This document shows positions 1 through 7,779 of a stretch of 14,086 bases of DNA, piece after piece; positions within the stretch are counted from its first letter, which is position 1, and each line of letters begins with the position of its first letter. The DNA is from Candidatus Zixiibacteriota bacterium. GTDB lineage: Bacteria; Zixibacteria; MSB-5A5; CAIYYT01. The notes under the pieces are model-generated. The model had not been told where the DNA came from, did no database searches, and worked only from the letters and a program-made list of their open reading frames with translations. Where the stretch lies: assembly GCA_023134875.1 (NCBI GenBank), contig JAGLUH010000073.1, forward strand, positions 1 through 14,086, read 5' to 3'. The translations under genes were made by a program, and so were the position numbers.

Positions 1-159
1 ATCGCTCACAAATCCTGAGAAGCGAAGATGAAGGACTGGATTAAGGAGTGGGAAGGGACTGCATCGTTACCAGGTTAAGAAATCACCATGATGGAAACGA
101 AACAGGCGAATAAGAGAGAATAGTCGTACTGTTTCAACATAATACTGGAGGATGACAGG
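1..159. other. Window edge and leader of the homoserine dehydrogenase gene; no complete gene
   Basis: All three forward frames close quickly: at 16-18, at 29-31 and at 42-44. The third could be the last 13 codons of an upstream gene (reading ...QILRSEDEGLD), but so short a tail cannot be identified. A 16-codon ATG ORF at 28-78 has no recognisable product. The useful signal is a GGAGG Shine-Dalgarno sequence at about 147-151, eight bases before the ATG at 160. I see no convincing -35/-10 pair, so the gene at 160 may be read from an upstream promoter. Confidence 0.5.
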
Positions 160-1179
160 ATGCGCTTACTATTGATTGGTTTTGGTACCGTAGGACAGGG
201 GTTGGCCGAGTTGCTTCTTGCAAAAGAAAAGGTGCTCCGCGACCGGTATGGCCTGAAGGTTAAGGTCGTTGGTATCGCTGACATGCTTAAGGGAAGCGTC
301 TACAGTACCGACGGCATTGATCTGGCAAAAGCTCTCGCCCTGGTAAAGTCGGGTGACAAGCTGTCAACGCGGTCTGACAAGTATGATGGTGATGCCTTGA
401 GTATGATCGAGAACGCGGCCGCCGATATGATGGTCGAGATGACCTATACCGACATCAAGACCGGCCAGCCGGCAACGGATCATATCCGCGCCGCCCTGAA
501 GAAGGGAATGCATGTTACCACCACCAACAAGGGTCCGCTGGCACTCTTTTATCGGGAGCTAAAGCAGCTTGCCGATGAGAAGGGGGTGAGATTCCTCTTT
601 GAGGGTACGGTGATGAGCGGCACGCCCCTGCTGAATCTGATCCGGGAGACTCTCGCCGGCAGCACCATAACCGAGGTGAAAGGAATCCTCAACGGCACCA
701 CCAACTACATCCTGACGCAGATGGAGGAAGGACTGCCCTACGATGACGTACTCAAGAAAGCTCAGGAGCTGGGTTATGCCGAGGCTGTTCCTGACGCTGA
801 CGTGCTCGGCTGGGATGCGCTGGCTAAGGTGACGATTCTTGCCAACGTCGTCTTCGATGTCAACCTGAAGCCGGATGATTCCCCCTGCCTGGGGATCACG
901 GAGATCACGGCGGACGCTATCGCCGACGCCAGGTCACGCGGCAAACGGTTCAAGTTGATCGGCAAGGTCTGGCGCGACGGTGATACGGTGAAAGGAAGCG
1001 TGGCGCCTGAAGAGATAGACCTCAATCATCCTTTGGCCGGTGTTCCGGGCGCAACCAACGCCCTGACCATCACCACCGATACCCTCGGTGATATTACTAT
1101 CGTCGGGCCAGGTGCAGGCCGCACCGAGACCGGCTACAGCACGCTGATTGACATCATCCAGGCGGGAGGCACACGATGA
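160..1179 (+). CDS. hom: Homoserine dehydrogenase, short form without ACT domain
   Basis: A cytoplasmic NAD(P)-dependent oxidoreductase that interconverts L-aspartate 4-semialdehyde and homoserine, the branch step towards threonine and methionine. The 339-residue chain starts with a Rossmann motif, GFGTVG (residues 8-12). TTNKGPLA (121-128) is the conserved segment that closes the nucleotide domain. FEGTVMSGTP (147-156) and NGTTNY (178-183) are the substrate-domain signatures. GWDALAK (217-223) ends in the lysine expected to act in catalysis, and GPGAG (316-320) closes the fold. There is no C-terminal ACT domain and no fused aspartate kinase, so feedback control by threonine through ACT is not expected. 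The start is fixed by a GGAGG ribosome site at 147-151. The stop overlaps the next start in ATGA, which implies translational coupling to the aldehyde dehydrogenase. A paralogue acting on another hydroxy acid is possible because the flanking gene is not a threonine-pathway gene. Confidence 0.88.
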   Translation: MRLLLIGFGTVGQGLAELLLAKEKVLRDRYGLKVKVVGIADMLKGSVYSTDGIDLAKALALVKSGDKLSTRSDKYDGDALSMIENAAADMMVEMTYTDIKTGQPATDHIRAALKKGMHVTTTNKGPLALFYRELKQLADEKGVRFLFEGTVMSGTPLLNLIRETLAGSTITEVKGILNGTTNYILTQMEEGLPYDDVLKKAQELGYAEAVPDADVLGWDALAKVTILANVVFDVNLKPDDSPCLGITEITADAIADARSRGKRFKLIGKVWRDGDTVKGSVAPEEIDLNHPLAGVPGATNALTITTDTLGDITIVGPGAGRTETGYSTLIDIIQAGGTR

Positions 1180-2597
1180 AAATGCTGCTTGAAGGAAACT
1201 GGGTCGAGCGCGATAACAAGATAGAAGTGACCGATCCTTTCGATAATTCCGTCATCGACACTGTCCCCGTTGCCAGCAAAGATGATGTCGAAACTGCCCT
1301 TGCCGCCGCAGTGAAGGGTTTCGAGATCACCAAACGGATGTCTGTCTATGACCGTGCCGAAGTGCTTTACAAAACGGCGGAGATTATCTCGGGCCGACTT
1401 GACGAGTTCGCCACCGTTATCGCCAGAGAGGGATCGAAAACAATCAACGAGGCGAGAAAAGAAGCGAGCCGTTGCGTAAACACAATCAAAGTCGCGGCAG
1501 AGGAGTCGAAACGTATCCTGGGCGAGACCATTCCCTGGGATTCATTCCCCGGCGGCGAGAAGCGGCGCGGCTATTACTACCGTTTCCCGATCGGTGTGGT
1601 GCTGGCGATAACACCCTTTAATGATCCCTTGAATCTTGTCGCCCACAAGTTGGGTCCGGCCATCGCCGCAGGGAATTCAGTTATTCTGAAACCCGCCACC
1701 GTGACGCCGCTCTCGGCCATTAAACTGGTAGAGGCATTGCTTGAAGCCGGTCTGCCGCCGCTGGCGATTCAACTGGTTACCGGCTACGGCGCGGTGATCG
1801 GCGACGCCCTGGTGGCGGATGAGCGCGTCAGAATGATCTCGTTTACCGGGGGCGTCGAGGCGGGCAAGCATATCGCCAGGATGGCCGGTATCAAGAAGAT
1901 CCGCATGGAACTTGGTTCCGATTCGCCGGTCATCGTCTGGAAAGATGCCGACCTGGAACTGGCGGTTGAGTCATGTGTATCCGGTTCATTCTGGGCTGCC
2001 GGTCAAAACTGCATCGGTGTGCAGCGTCTGCTAGTGCACAAAGACATTTACGATGAATTCAAAACGAAGTTTGTGGCACGTACCAACAAGTACAAGATCG
2101 GCGACAAGATGAAAGAAGATACCGATATGGGGCCGATGATCACCGAGATCGAGGCGAAACGGGTCGAGAAATGGATTGCCGAAGCCAAGAAGAAAGGCGC
2201 AGCCGTTCTCACCGGCGGCGGCCGGCAGGGTGCTCTTATGGAACCGACGGTTCTGGAAAATGTCCCCAAAGGTGCGACAATCCATTGTGACGAGGTTTTC
2301 GGCCCGACCGTAAATCTTTATCCCATTGATGATCTTGACGAAGCCATCAAAGATGCCAACTCGCTTCCCTACGGTCTGCTGGCGGCGATATTCACCAGCA
2401 GCATTGATGTTGCTTTCAAGGCGGCGTACGAACTTGACTGCGGCGGTGTGATGATAAATGACTCCACTGACTACCGGCTCGATTCGATGCCTTTTGGCGG
2501 TGTCAAGTATTCCGGTCTCGGCCGGGAAGGGTTGAAATTCTCGCTACAGGAGATGACCGAACCGAAAGTGGTCTGTTTCAACCTGCCTGATATGTAG
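1176..2597 (+). CDS. NAD(P)-dependent aldehyde dehydrogenase (ALDH superfamily, lactaldehyde/GapN-like)
   Basis: A soluble non-acylating aldehyde dehydrogenase of 473 residues, full length for the family, oxidising an aldehyde to its acid with NAD(P). Family signatures are in order: ITPFND (145-150) with the oxyanion asparagine N149, LKPA (171-174) with the cofactor lysine K172, FTGG (223-226), MELGSDSP (244-251) with the general base E245, GQNC (276-279) with the nucleophile C279, and DEVFGP near residue 373. The ITPFNDPLNLVAHK context is like lactaldehyde, phosphonoacetaldehyde and non-phosphorylating glyceraldehyde-3-phosphate dehydrogenases, so the substrate cannot be fixed from sequence. 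It begins inside the end of the homoserine dehydrogenase gene (ATGA overlap). Because that partner makes or consumes aspartate semialdehyde, a semialdehyde is a reasonable candidate substrate; this is inference. No intrinsic terminator is evident after the stop. Confidence 0.88.
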   Translation: MKMLLEGNWVERDNKIEVTDPFDNSVIDTVPVASKDDVETALAAAVKGFEITKRMSVYDRAEVLYKTAEIISGRLDEFATVIAREGSKTINEARKEASRCVNTIKVAAEESKRILGETIPWDSFPGGEKRRGYYYRFPIGVVLAITPFNDPLNLVAHKLGPAIAAGNSVILKPATVTPLSAIKLVEALLEAGLPPLAIQLVTGYGAVIGDALVADERVRMISFTGGVEAGKHIARMAGIKKIRMELGSDSPVIVWKDADLELAVESCVSGSFWAAGQNCIGVQRLLVHKDIYDEFKTKFVARTNKYKIGDKMKEDTDMGPMITEIEAKRVEKWIAEAKKKGAAVLTGGGRQGALMEPTVLENVPKGATIHCDEVFGPTVNLYPIDDLDEAIKDANSLPYGLLAAIFTSSIDVAFKAAYELDCGGVMINDSTDYRLDSMPFGGVKYSGLGREGLKFSLQEMTEPKVVCFNLPDM

Positions 2598-2636
2598 GCG
2601 AGCTGTCAAGAGGGTAGGCCACTTGATGAGCGGTTT

Positions 2637-2716
2637 GTAGGTCGAAAGTCCTGCACTTTTGACATTCATGCGAAATGAGAAAAACGTTTGTCGGAACCGT
2701 CGGGGTCTCGACCTAC
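2637..2716. repeat. Dispersed palindromic repeat, copy 1
   Basis: An 80-bp non-coding element 39 bp after the aldehyde dehydrogenase stop. Its ends are perfect 8-bp inverted repeats, GTAGGTCG (2637-2644) and CGACCTAC (2709-2716). The left part also folds locally: GTCGAAAG (2641-2648) pairs with CTTTTGAC (2656-2663) around a 7-base loop. GACATTCATGC follows directly. Related copies are at 8035-8097 and 10423-10503. It resembles a REP/BIME or small MITE. I do not know a family name for it. Confidence 0.7.
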
Positions 2717-2733
2717 TGTATTCAATTCGTAGG

Positions 2734-2751
2734 GGCGTAGCATGCTGCGCC
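2734..2751. repeat. Small GC-rich hairpin next to repeat copy 1
   Basis: GGCGTAGC (2734-2741) and GCTGCGCC (2744-2751) form an 8-bp arm pair with one G-T wobble around a 2-base centre, so a hairpin would open the innermost pair. It is preceded by GTAGG, the same start as the neighbouring repeat. There is no T run after it, so it is not a standard intrinsic terminator. It may be a second repeat family or an end of a composite element. Confidence 0.4.
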
Positions 2752-2822
2752 TAAAGGCATTGATGTATCACCGCGACCATTTGCAGTCCATTTCCTTGCT
2801 GTGAAAAAAGTAACGAATAATG

Positions 2823-2851
2823 TTGACAAAAAAGGCGCCGATATCTAACTT
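2823..2851 (+). promoter_or_regulatory. Putative sigma-70 promoter upstream of the Rrf2 gene
   Basis: A perfect -35 box TTGACA (2823-2828) is followed by a 17-base spacer and TAACTT (2846-2851), a weak -10 box matching three of six consensus bases. Transcription would start near 2858 and leave a leader of about 150 nt before the Rrf2 start. It is the best promoter in the gap and would serve the Rrf2, dCTP deaminase and pyruvate oxidoreductase genes. Confidence 0.5.
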
Positions 2852-2929
2852 ATCTTCTTAAGTTTGTTACGGTCTGGCAGGGGACATCCCTTGGAAAAAA
2901 CATTACAGGCCGGGCTGATGGGAATGACA

Positions 2930-2947
2930 TTGTGAAATTATTCACAA
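2930..2947. promoter_or_regulatory. CRP/FNR-type operator palindrome TGTGA-N6-TCACA
   Basis: TTGTGAA (2930-2936) and TTCACAA (2941-2947) are perfect 7-bp arms around ATTA. The core TGTGA-N6-TCACA is identical to the consensus half-sites and spacing of CRP-family regulators. It lies about 70-90 bp after the predicted transcription start, where a bound protein would block elongation unless a second promoter lies downstream. The regulator is unknown; in this lineage it need not respond to cAMP. Confidence 0.55.
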
Positions 2948-2962
2948 TCACCGAGAAAACGG

Positions 2963-2994
2963 CTGCTATCGTTATCGATTAACCGATTTAGCAG
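2963..2994. promoter_or_regulatory. Imperfect palindrome in the leader just before the Rrf2 ribosome site
   Basis: CTGCTA (2963-2968) pairs perfectly with TAGCAG (2989-2994), and inside it CG-TTA can pair with TAA-C-CG with small bulges around TCGAT. The dyad ends where the AGGGAAGGA ribosome-binding stretch begins. It could be a leader hairpin controlling translation or a DNA operator for Rrf2 autoregulation, since Rrf2 proteins commonly bind long imperfect dyads at their own genes. The sequence alone does not decide. Confidence 0.35.
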
Positions 2995-3008
2995 GGAAGG
3001 ACATTGAG

Positions 3009-3416
3009 ATGCAGTTCACCAAGGCTGAGGAGTACGGCATATACGGTATCATGTATCTCGCCAGCCAGCCCAAGGGCCGGATCACGCCACTGTCGGAAAT
3101 CTCAGAAAATCAGAAGGTGCCGGAGAAATTCCTGGCCAAGATATTTCAATCACTCTCCCATTCCGGGTTAGTACGCTCGCACCGTGGTGTCAAGGGCGGT
3201 TTTACTCTGGGTCGACCGTCTGAACAAATCACAGTCAAGGATGTCGTCGAGAGCATCCAGGGACCCTACCAGCTCTCCAAGTCTCTTACTGAACCTTCCG
3301 GTCGACAAAGTCCCGCCGTTGCCAGCCTTTGCTGCGTATTACGGGAAGCGCAGGAGAAGCTGTTGGCAGTTTTTTCCAATCACACGATTAAGGATTTGAC
3401 CGACTGGCAGAGTTAG
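3009..3416 (+). CDS. Rrf2-family winged-helix transcriptional regulator
   Basis: A 135-residue DNA-binding protein, normal length for the Rrf2 family (IscR, NsrR, CymR). It opens with the typical MQFTKAEEYGIYGIMYLA helix (1-18). A winged helix follows with VPEKFLAKIFQSL as recognition region (37-49) and the wing signature GLVRSHRGVKGGFTL (53-67). The C-terminal helix EAQEKLL...TIKDL (113-131) is the usual dimerisation part. Fe-S members carry three spaced cysteines in the 90-110 region; here only an adjacent pair, C108-C109, is present, so a classic [2Fe-2S] site is not complete. The start follows an AGGGAAGGA ribosome site seven bases away. It precedes the dCTP deaminase (79-bp gap) and pyruvate:ferredoxin oxidoreductase genes, so control of the Fe-S enzyme in response to redox state is a reasonable inference. 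Confidence 0.87.
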   Translation: MQFTKAEEYGIYGIMYLASQPKGRITPLSEISENQKVPEKFLAKIFQSLSHSGLVRSHRGVKGGFTLGRPSEQITVKDVVESIQGPYQLSKSLTEPSGRQSPAVASLCCVLREAQEKLLAVFSNHTIKDLTDWQS

Positions 3417-3495
3417 CATTACCTTAGGGAGTGCTCAATGTTGTGCTCGGCAGTCGTCCCGAGTTTGTCAGCGGACCTCGACAATTGGAGTAATA

Positions 3496-4050
3496 ATGTC
3501 GGTTAAGCCTGATCGCTGGATCGCCGCAATGGCCAGGAAAGAGAAGATGATTTCTCCCTTTGCTGCCGGCAGGAAACGGAAAAACCTGATTTCCTACGGC
3601 CTCTCCTCCTACGGCTATGATATGCGGTTGGCAAATGAGTTTCAGCTTTTCACCGATCTTGCCGGTGGGATCATCGACCCCAAGAAGTTGCCGCCGGATG
3701 CTTTCCAGACGGTCAAAGCCAGATCAATTCTGATTCCGTCCGGTTCGTTCCTGCTGGGACGCAGTCTGGAGTATTTCCGCATTCCCCGTTCGATTTTGAC
3801 CATCTGCCTGGGCAAATCGACGTACGCCCGCTGCGGCGTCGTGGTTAATGTTACGCCGTTTGAGCCGGAATGGGAAGGTTTCGCCACGATTTCCCTGGCC
3901 AACACGTCCCCGCTGCCGGTAAGGATTTATGCCGGCGAAGGAATCGCCCAGGTGATCTTCCTGGAATCAGATACTACTTGCAGGATTTCCTATGCCGACA
4001 AGAAAGGTAAATACCAGGCACAGAAGAAAATAACCGGGGCGAAAATATAG
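3496..4050 (+). CDS. dcd: dCTP deaminase-family protein, catalytic Glu apparently replaced by Ser
   Basis: A 184-residue cytoplasmic member of the dCTP deaminase/dUTPase trimer family; dCTP deaminase makes dUTP from dCTP as a route to dTMP. The chain matches the long dCTP deaminase type: YGLSSYGYDMRL (34-45), EYFRIPRSILTICLGKSTYARCG (92-114), NVTPFEPEWEG (118-128), NTSPLP (136-141) and AGEGIAQVIFLE (146-157). K107, S108 and R112 match the E. coli R110-S111-R115 active-site stretch. In E. coli the general acid/base is E138 in VLEFYN. Here the aligned segment is TISLAN, with S133 (codon TCC at 3892-3894) at that position. The flanking blocks fix the alignment without gaps. The protein could be inactive, act as a dUTPase-like or binding protein, or use another residue. 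A GGAG ribosome site precedes the start. It lies 55 bp before the pyruvate oxidoreductase gene. Confidence 0.85.
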   Translation: MSVKPDRWIAAMARKEKMISPFAAGRKRKNLISYGLSSYGYDMRLANEFQLFTDLAGGIIDPKKLPPDAFQTVKARSILIPSGSFLLGRSLEYFRIPRSILTICLGKSTYARCGVVVNVTPFEPEWEGFATISLANTSPLPVRIYAGEGIAQVIFLESDTTCRISYADKKGKYQAQKKITGAKI

Positions 4051-4105
4051 AGCAATCATCAATGACGGCAAGTCCATGAATGGCTAACACTTGAGGTGAG
4101 AGGTA

Positions 4106-7100
4106 ATGGCAAATACGAAAAATAACAAGCAGCGAATGATTACCACAGACGGCAACTCGGCGGTGGCTTATGTCGCTCACGCCACCAATGAGATCATCGC
4201 CATCTATCCGATTACACCCTCCTCGGGAATGGGTGAGATCGCTGACGCCAAGTCAGCCCGGGGGGAAACAAATATCTGGGGGACTATACCAGACGTCACC
4301 GAGATGCAGTCGGAAGCAGGCGCTGCCGCAGCCTGTCACGGTGCTCTTACCAGTGGCGCCCTGACTACGACTTTTACGGCTTCGCAGGGGCTGCTGCTTA
4401 TGATTCCGAGCATGTTCAAGATCGCCGGTGAGCTTACCCCAACCGTATTCCACGTTACCGCGCGGGCGGTGGCAACCCATGCCTTATCGATCTTTGGCGA
4501 CCATTCCGATGTCATGGCGGTACGCTCCACCGGTTACGGCCTGCTGGCTTCCGGTTCCGTGCAAGAGGTCATGGACAATACCCTGATCTCGCAGGCGATT
4601 GCCTTGCGGTCGCGGATTCCTTTCATCCATTTCTTTGACGGTTTCCGCACCTCGCACGAAATCGCCAAGGTGGAGGAAGTATCGTTTGATATTATGCGTG
4701 CCATGCTGCCCGATGAGCTTGTGCTGGCGCATCGCCGGCGGGCGTTGACCCCCGATCGACCCGTACTTAAAGGCACCTCACAGAACCCCGATGTCTTCTT
4801 CCAAAGTCGCGAAACCATCAACCGGTTCTATACCGCGACGATGCCGATTGCGCAACAGGTGATGGACCAGTTTGCCGAGCTTACCGGCAGGCACTATCAC
4901 CTGTTCGATTATTACGGCGCTCCCGACGCCGAGCGCATCGTCATTATGATGGGCTCCAGTGCCGAGACGATGCACGAGACGGTCGACTATCTGAACGATC
5001 ATGGCGAAGCGGTCGGCATGATAAAGGTTCGTGTCTATCGTCCCTTCTCCGTGGAGGCGCTGGCGCAGGCGATTCCCGCCAGCGTTAAGGGGATTGCCGT
5101 CCTCGACCGCACCAAGGAGCCGGGCGCTATCGGCGAACCGCTTTATATCGATGTTCAGACGGCACTGGCGGAGATGACCACTGCTGGTATTGCTCCCTTT
5201 AAGAAGATGCCCAAAATCGTTGGCGGCCGCTACGGTCTCGGCTCCAAGGACTTCTATCCCGCCGACGCCAAGGCGGTGTTTGACAATCTGAAGAAAGAGA
5301 CGCCCAAGAACCATTTCACCTCCGGTATCGTCGATGATGTCACTCACACCTCGCTCGATATCGATCCTGATTTTCAAATTGAACCAGAGGGTTCCTTCCG
5401 TGGCCTCTTCTATGGTCTCGGCGCGGATGGCACCGTTGGCGCCAACAAGAACTCAATCAAGATTCTGGGCGAGAACACCGATCGCTACGCGCAGGGCTAC
5501 TTTGTCTATGACTCCAAGAAAGCAGGCGCGGTGACGGTATCCCATGTGCGCTTTGCCGAAAACCCGATCCGCAGCCCCTATCTGATCGGCAGCGCCAACT
5601 TCGTCGCCTGCCACAATTTCTCCTTCGTGGAGAGATACGAGATGCTTGACAAGCTGACTAAAGGCGGCACCTTCCTGTTGACCAGTCCCTATGCCGTCGA
5701 CGAGGTCTGGGACAAGCTACCCATCGAAGTGCAACAGGGTTTGATTGACAAGCACGCCAGTTTCTATATCATCGATGCTGTCGCCATCGCCAAGAAACTC
5801 GGTCTCGGTTCACGTATTAATATGATAATGCAGACCGCCTTCTTTATCATTGCCGAGATTCTTCCGAAAGAGAAATCAATCGAGGCGATCAAGGACGCCA
5901 TCAAGAAGACCTACGGCATAAAGGGCGACAAAGTGGTGCAGATGAACTATGACGCGGTCGACGCCGCCCTCGAGGGTATCGCCCGGGTTAATTACCCCGA
6001 CAAGGTCACCAGTACCTGCAAACGTCCGCCGGTGGTGCCCGAAGATGCCCCTGAGTTTGTGCAGAATGTTACCGCCAGGATCATCGAAGGGCGGGGCGAC
6101 TCGCTGCCGGTCAGCGCTTTCCCGGAAGATGGTTCCTACATGACCGGCACCACGCAGTACGAGAAACGCAACATCGCCATCGATATTCCGGTCTGGGACG
6201 CCGAGGTCTGTATCCAGTGCAATATCTGCGCCATCGTCTGTCCCCATGCGGCGATCCGCCCCAAGGTCTATGATCCGAAGTATCTGGAAGGCGCACCCGC
6301 CACTTTCAAGGCGGCGGATGCCCGCACCAAGGCGTACGAAGGATTGAAATACAGCCTACAGGTGGCGCCTGAGGATTGCACCGGCTGCGTCATGTGTGTC
6401 CACGCCTGCCCGGCTTTCGCCAAGGATGCCGACGGTAACAAGACCGATAAGAAGGCAATCAACATGGCGCCGCAGATACCGTTGCGCAAACAGGAAGCGG
6501 AAAACTTCGAGTTTTTCCTCAACCTGCCGGAGCCGGATACTTCCCGTTTCAACGTGGCCACCGTCAAGGGCAGTCAGTTTATGAAACCGCTGTTTGAGTT
6601 CTCCGGCGCCTGCGCCGGCTGCGGTGAGACCCCCTATGTCAAGCTGCTGACCCAGATGTTCGGCGACCGCATGATCGCCGGCAACGCCACCGGCTGCTCC
6701 TCGATCTATGGCGGTAACCTGCCGACGACACCCTACTGCCAGCGCTCAGATGGTCGCGGTCCGGCCTGGTCGAATTCGTTGTTTGAGGACGCCGCCGAAT
6801 TCGGGATGGGGATGCGCCTGAGCATTGACAAGTTAGGCGAGTTTGCGCTCGAACTGGTCGGTAAGCTGTTCCCCGACCGGTTGCGCGAATTCGCCGAAGC
6901 GCCGCAGAATACACCGGATGAAATCGAGGCGATACGCACCAAGGTTACCAAGCTGAAGAACGATCTGAAGAAGATCGATTCAGCCGAGGCCAGACATCTG
7001 CTGGAGATTGCCGACTACCTGGTGAAGAAATCAGCCTGGGCGATCGGCGGCGATGGCTGGGCTTATGATATCGGTTATGGTGGTCTTGATCATGTGCTTG

Positions 7101-7693
7101 CCTCCGGCAGGAACATCAATGCCTTAGTGCTTGATACCGAGGTCTACTCCAATACAGGCGGCCAGATGTCAAAATCGACACCGTTAGGCGCTATTGCTCA
7201 GTTCGCGGCGGGCGGCAAACCGATTCCCAAGAAAGACCTCGGTCTGCTGATGACCGCTTACGGTAATGTCTATGTCGCCCGCGTGGCGATGGGCGCCAGC
7301 CAGAACCAGACTGTGAAGGCATTTGCCGAAGCGGATGCCTATGACGGCCCCTCGCTGATTATCGCCTACAGCCATTGCATCGCTCACGGTATCGACATGG
7401 AGCGCGGTCTTGATGCGCAGAAGGCAGCGGTGGATTGCGGCCAATGGATTCTGTTCCGCTACAATCCCAACCTGCTCAAAGAAGGCAAGAACCCGATGAT
7501 CTTGGACAGCAAGCCGCCGTCGATCAAGTTCGAGGAGTTTGCCAAGATGGAAAACCGTTTCCGGGCGCTCCTATCACGTGATCCCGAACGCGCCAAGCGG
7601 CTGTTCAAGATGGCACAGGAGGATATCGATTTCCGGTTCAGGCATTATCAGTATCTTGCCGCGATGAAGATAGGCGATAACGGCAAGGAATAG
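4106..7693 (+). CDS. nifJ: Pyruvate:ferredoxin (flavodoxin) oxidoreductase, single-chain homodimeric type
   Basis: A 1195-residue cytoplasmic enzyme oxidising pyruvate and CoA to acetyl-CoA and CO2 while reducing ferredoxin or flavodoxin, a hallmark of anaerobic metabolism. All domains are in one chain, as in the Desulfovibrio africanus enzyme. The N-terminal domain has YPITPSSGMGE with T37, MQSEAGA with E70, and R120, matching T31, E64 and R114 of that enzyme with a constant offset. The ferredoxin domain has C702-x2-C705-x2-C708-x3-C712 and C758-x2-C761-x2-C764-x3-C768 for two [4Fe-4S] clusters. The proximal cluster cysteines are C836, C839, C864 and probably C1091. The thiamine diphosphate site is GGDGWAYDIGYGG (981-993) followed by NTGGQMSKSTP. 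No key residue is missing. GAGGTGAGAGG before the ATG is the ribosome site, and an intrinsic terminator follows. It probably shares a transcript with the regulator and deaminase genes. Confidence 0.96.
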   Translation: MANTKNNKQRMITTDGNSAVAYVAHATNEIIAIYPITPSSGMGEIADAKSARGETNIWGTIPDVTEMQSEAGAAAACHGALTSGALTTTFTASQGLLLMIPSMFKIAGELTPTVFHVTARAVATHALSIFGDHSDVMAVRSTGYGLLASGSVQEVMDNTLISQAIALRSRIPFIHFFDGFRTSHEIAKVEEVSFDIMRAMLPDELVLAHRRRALTPDRPVLKGTSQNPDVFFQSRETINRFYTATMPIAQQVMDQFAELTGRHYHLFDYYGAPDAERIVIMMGSSAETMHETVDYLNDHGEAVGMIKVRVYRPFSVEALAQAIPASVKGIAVLDRTKEPGAIGEPLYIDVQTALAEMTTAGIAPFKKMPKIVGGRYGLGSKDFYPADAKAVFDNLKKETPKNHFTSGIVDDVTHTSLDIDPDFQIEPEGSFRGLFYGLGADGTVGANKNSIKILGENTDRYAQGYFVYDSKKAGAVTVSHVRFAENPIRSPYLIGSANFVACHNFSFVERYEMLDKLTKGGTFLLTSPYAVDEVWDKLPIEVQQGLIDKHASFYIIDAVAIAKKLGLGSRINMIMQTAFFIIAEILPKEKSIEAIKDAIKKTYGIKGDKVVQMNYDAVDAALEGIARVNYPDKVTSTCKRPPVVPEDAPEFVQNVTARIIEGRGDSLPVSAFPEDGSYMTGTTQYEKRNIAIDIPVWDAEVCIQCNICAIVCPHAAIRPKVYDPKYLEGAPATFKAADARTKAYEGLKYSLQVAPEDCTGCVMCVHACPAFAKDADGNKTDKKAINMAPQIPLRKQEAENFEFFLNLPEPDTSRFNVATVKGSQFMKPLFEFSGACAGCGETPYVKLLTQMFGDRMIAGNATGCSSIYGGNLPTTPYCQRSDGRGPAWSNSLFEDAAEFGMGMRLSIDKLGEFALELVGKLFPDRLREFAEAPQNTPDEIEAIRTKVTKLKNDLKKIDSAEARHLLEIADYLVKKSAWAIGGDGWAYDIGYGGLDHVLASGRNINALVLDTEVYSNTGGQMSKSTPLGAIAQFAAGGKPIPKKDLGLLMTAYGNVYVARVAMGASQNQTVKAFAEADAYDGPSLIIAYSHCIAHGIDMERGLDAQKAAVDCGQWILFRYNPNLLKEGKNPMILDSKPPSIKFEEFAKMENRFRALLSRDPERAKRLFKMAQEDIDFRFRHYQYLAAMKIGDNGKE

Positions 7694-7722
7694 GCCGACG
7701 CATTACCAGTCATGGATGTTAC

Positions 7723-7760
7723 AGCCGCGTCTGCAACCCACAGGCGCGGCTTAATTGTTT
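7723..7760 (+). terminator. Intrinsic terminator after the pyruvate oxidoreductase gene
   Basis: AGCCGCGTCTG (7723-7733) pairs with CAGGCGCGGCT (7741-7751) over 11 bp with one G-U wobble, around a 7-base loop. TTAATTGTTT follows. It starts 30 bp after the stop codon and fits a Rho-independent terminator closing the transcript. Confidence 0.8.
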
Positions 7761-7779
7761 GTCGGTGCCCCACCATTTA

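Noticed and set aside
3441..3470. Terminator between the Rrf2 and dCTP deaminase genes
   Set aside because: CTCGG and CCGAG give only a 5-bp stem with a poor T run; the short gap fits one transcript better.
4778..5377. Antisense ORF of 199 codons inside the pyruvate oxidoreductase gene
   Set aside because: It is a shadow of a highly conserved, complete gene on the plus strand; the translation has no family pattern.
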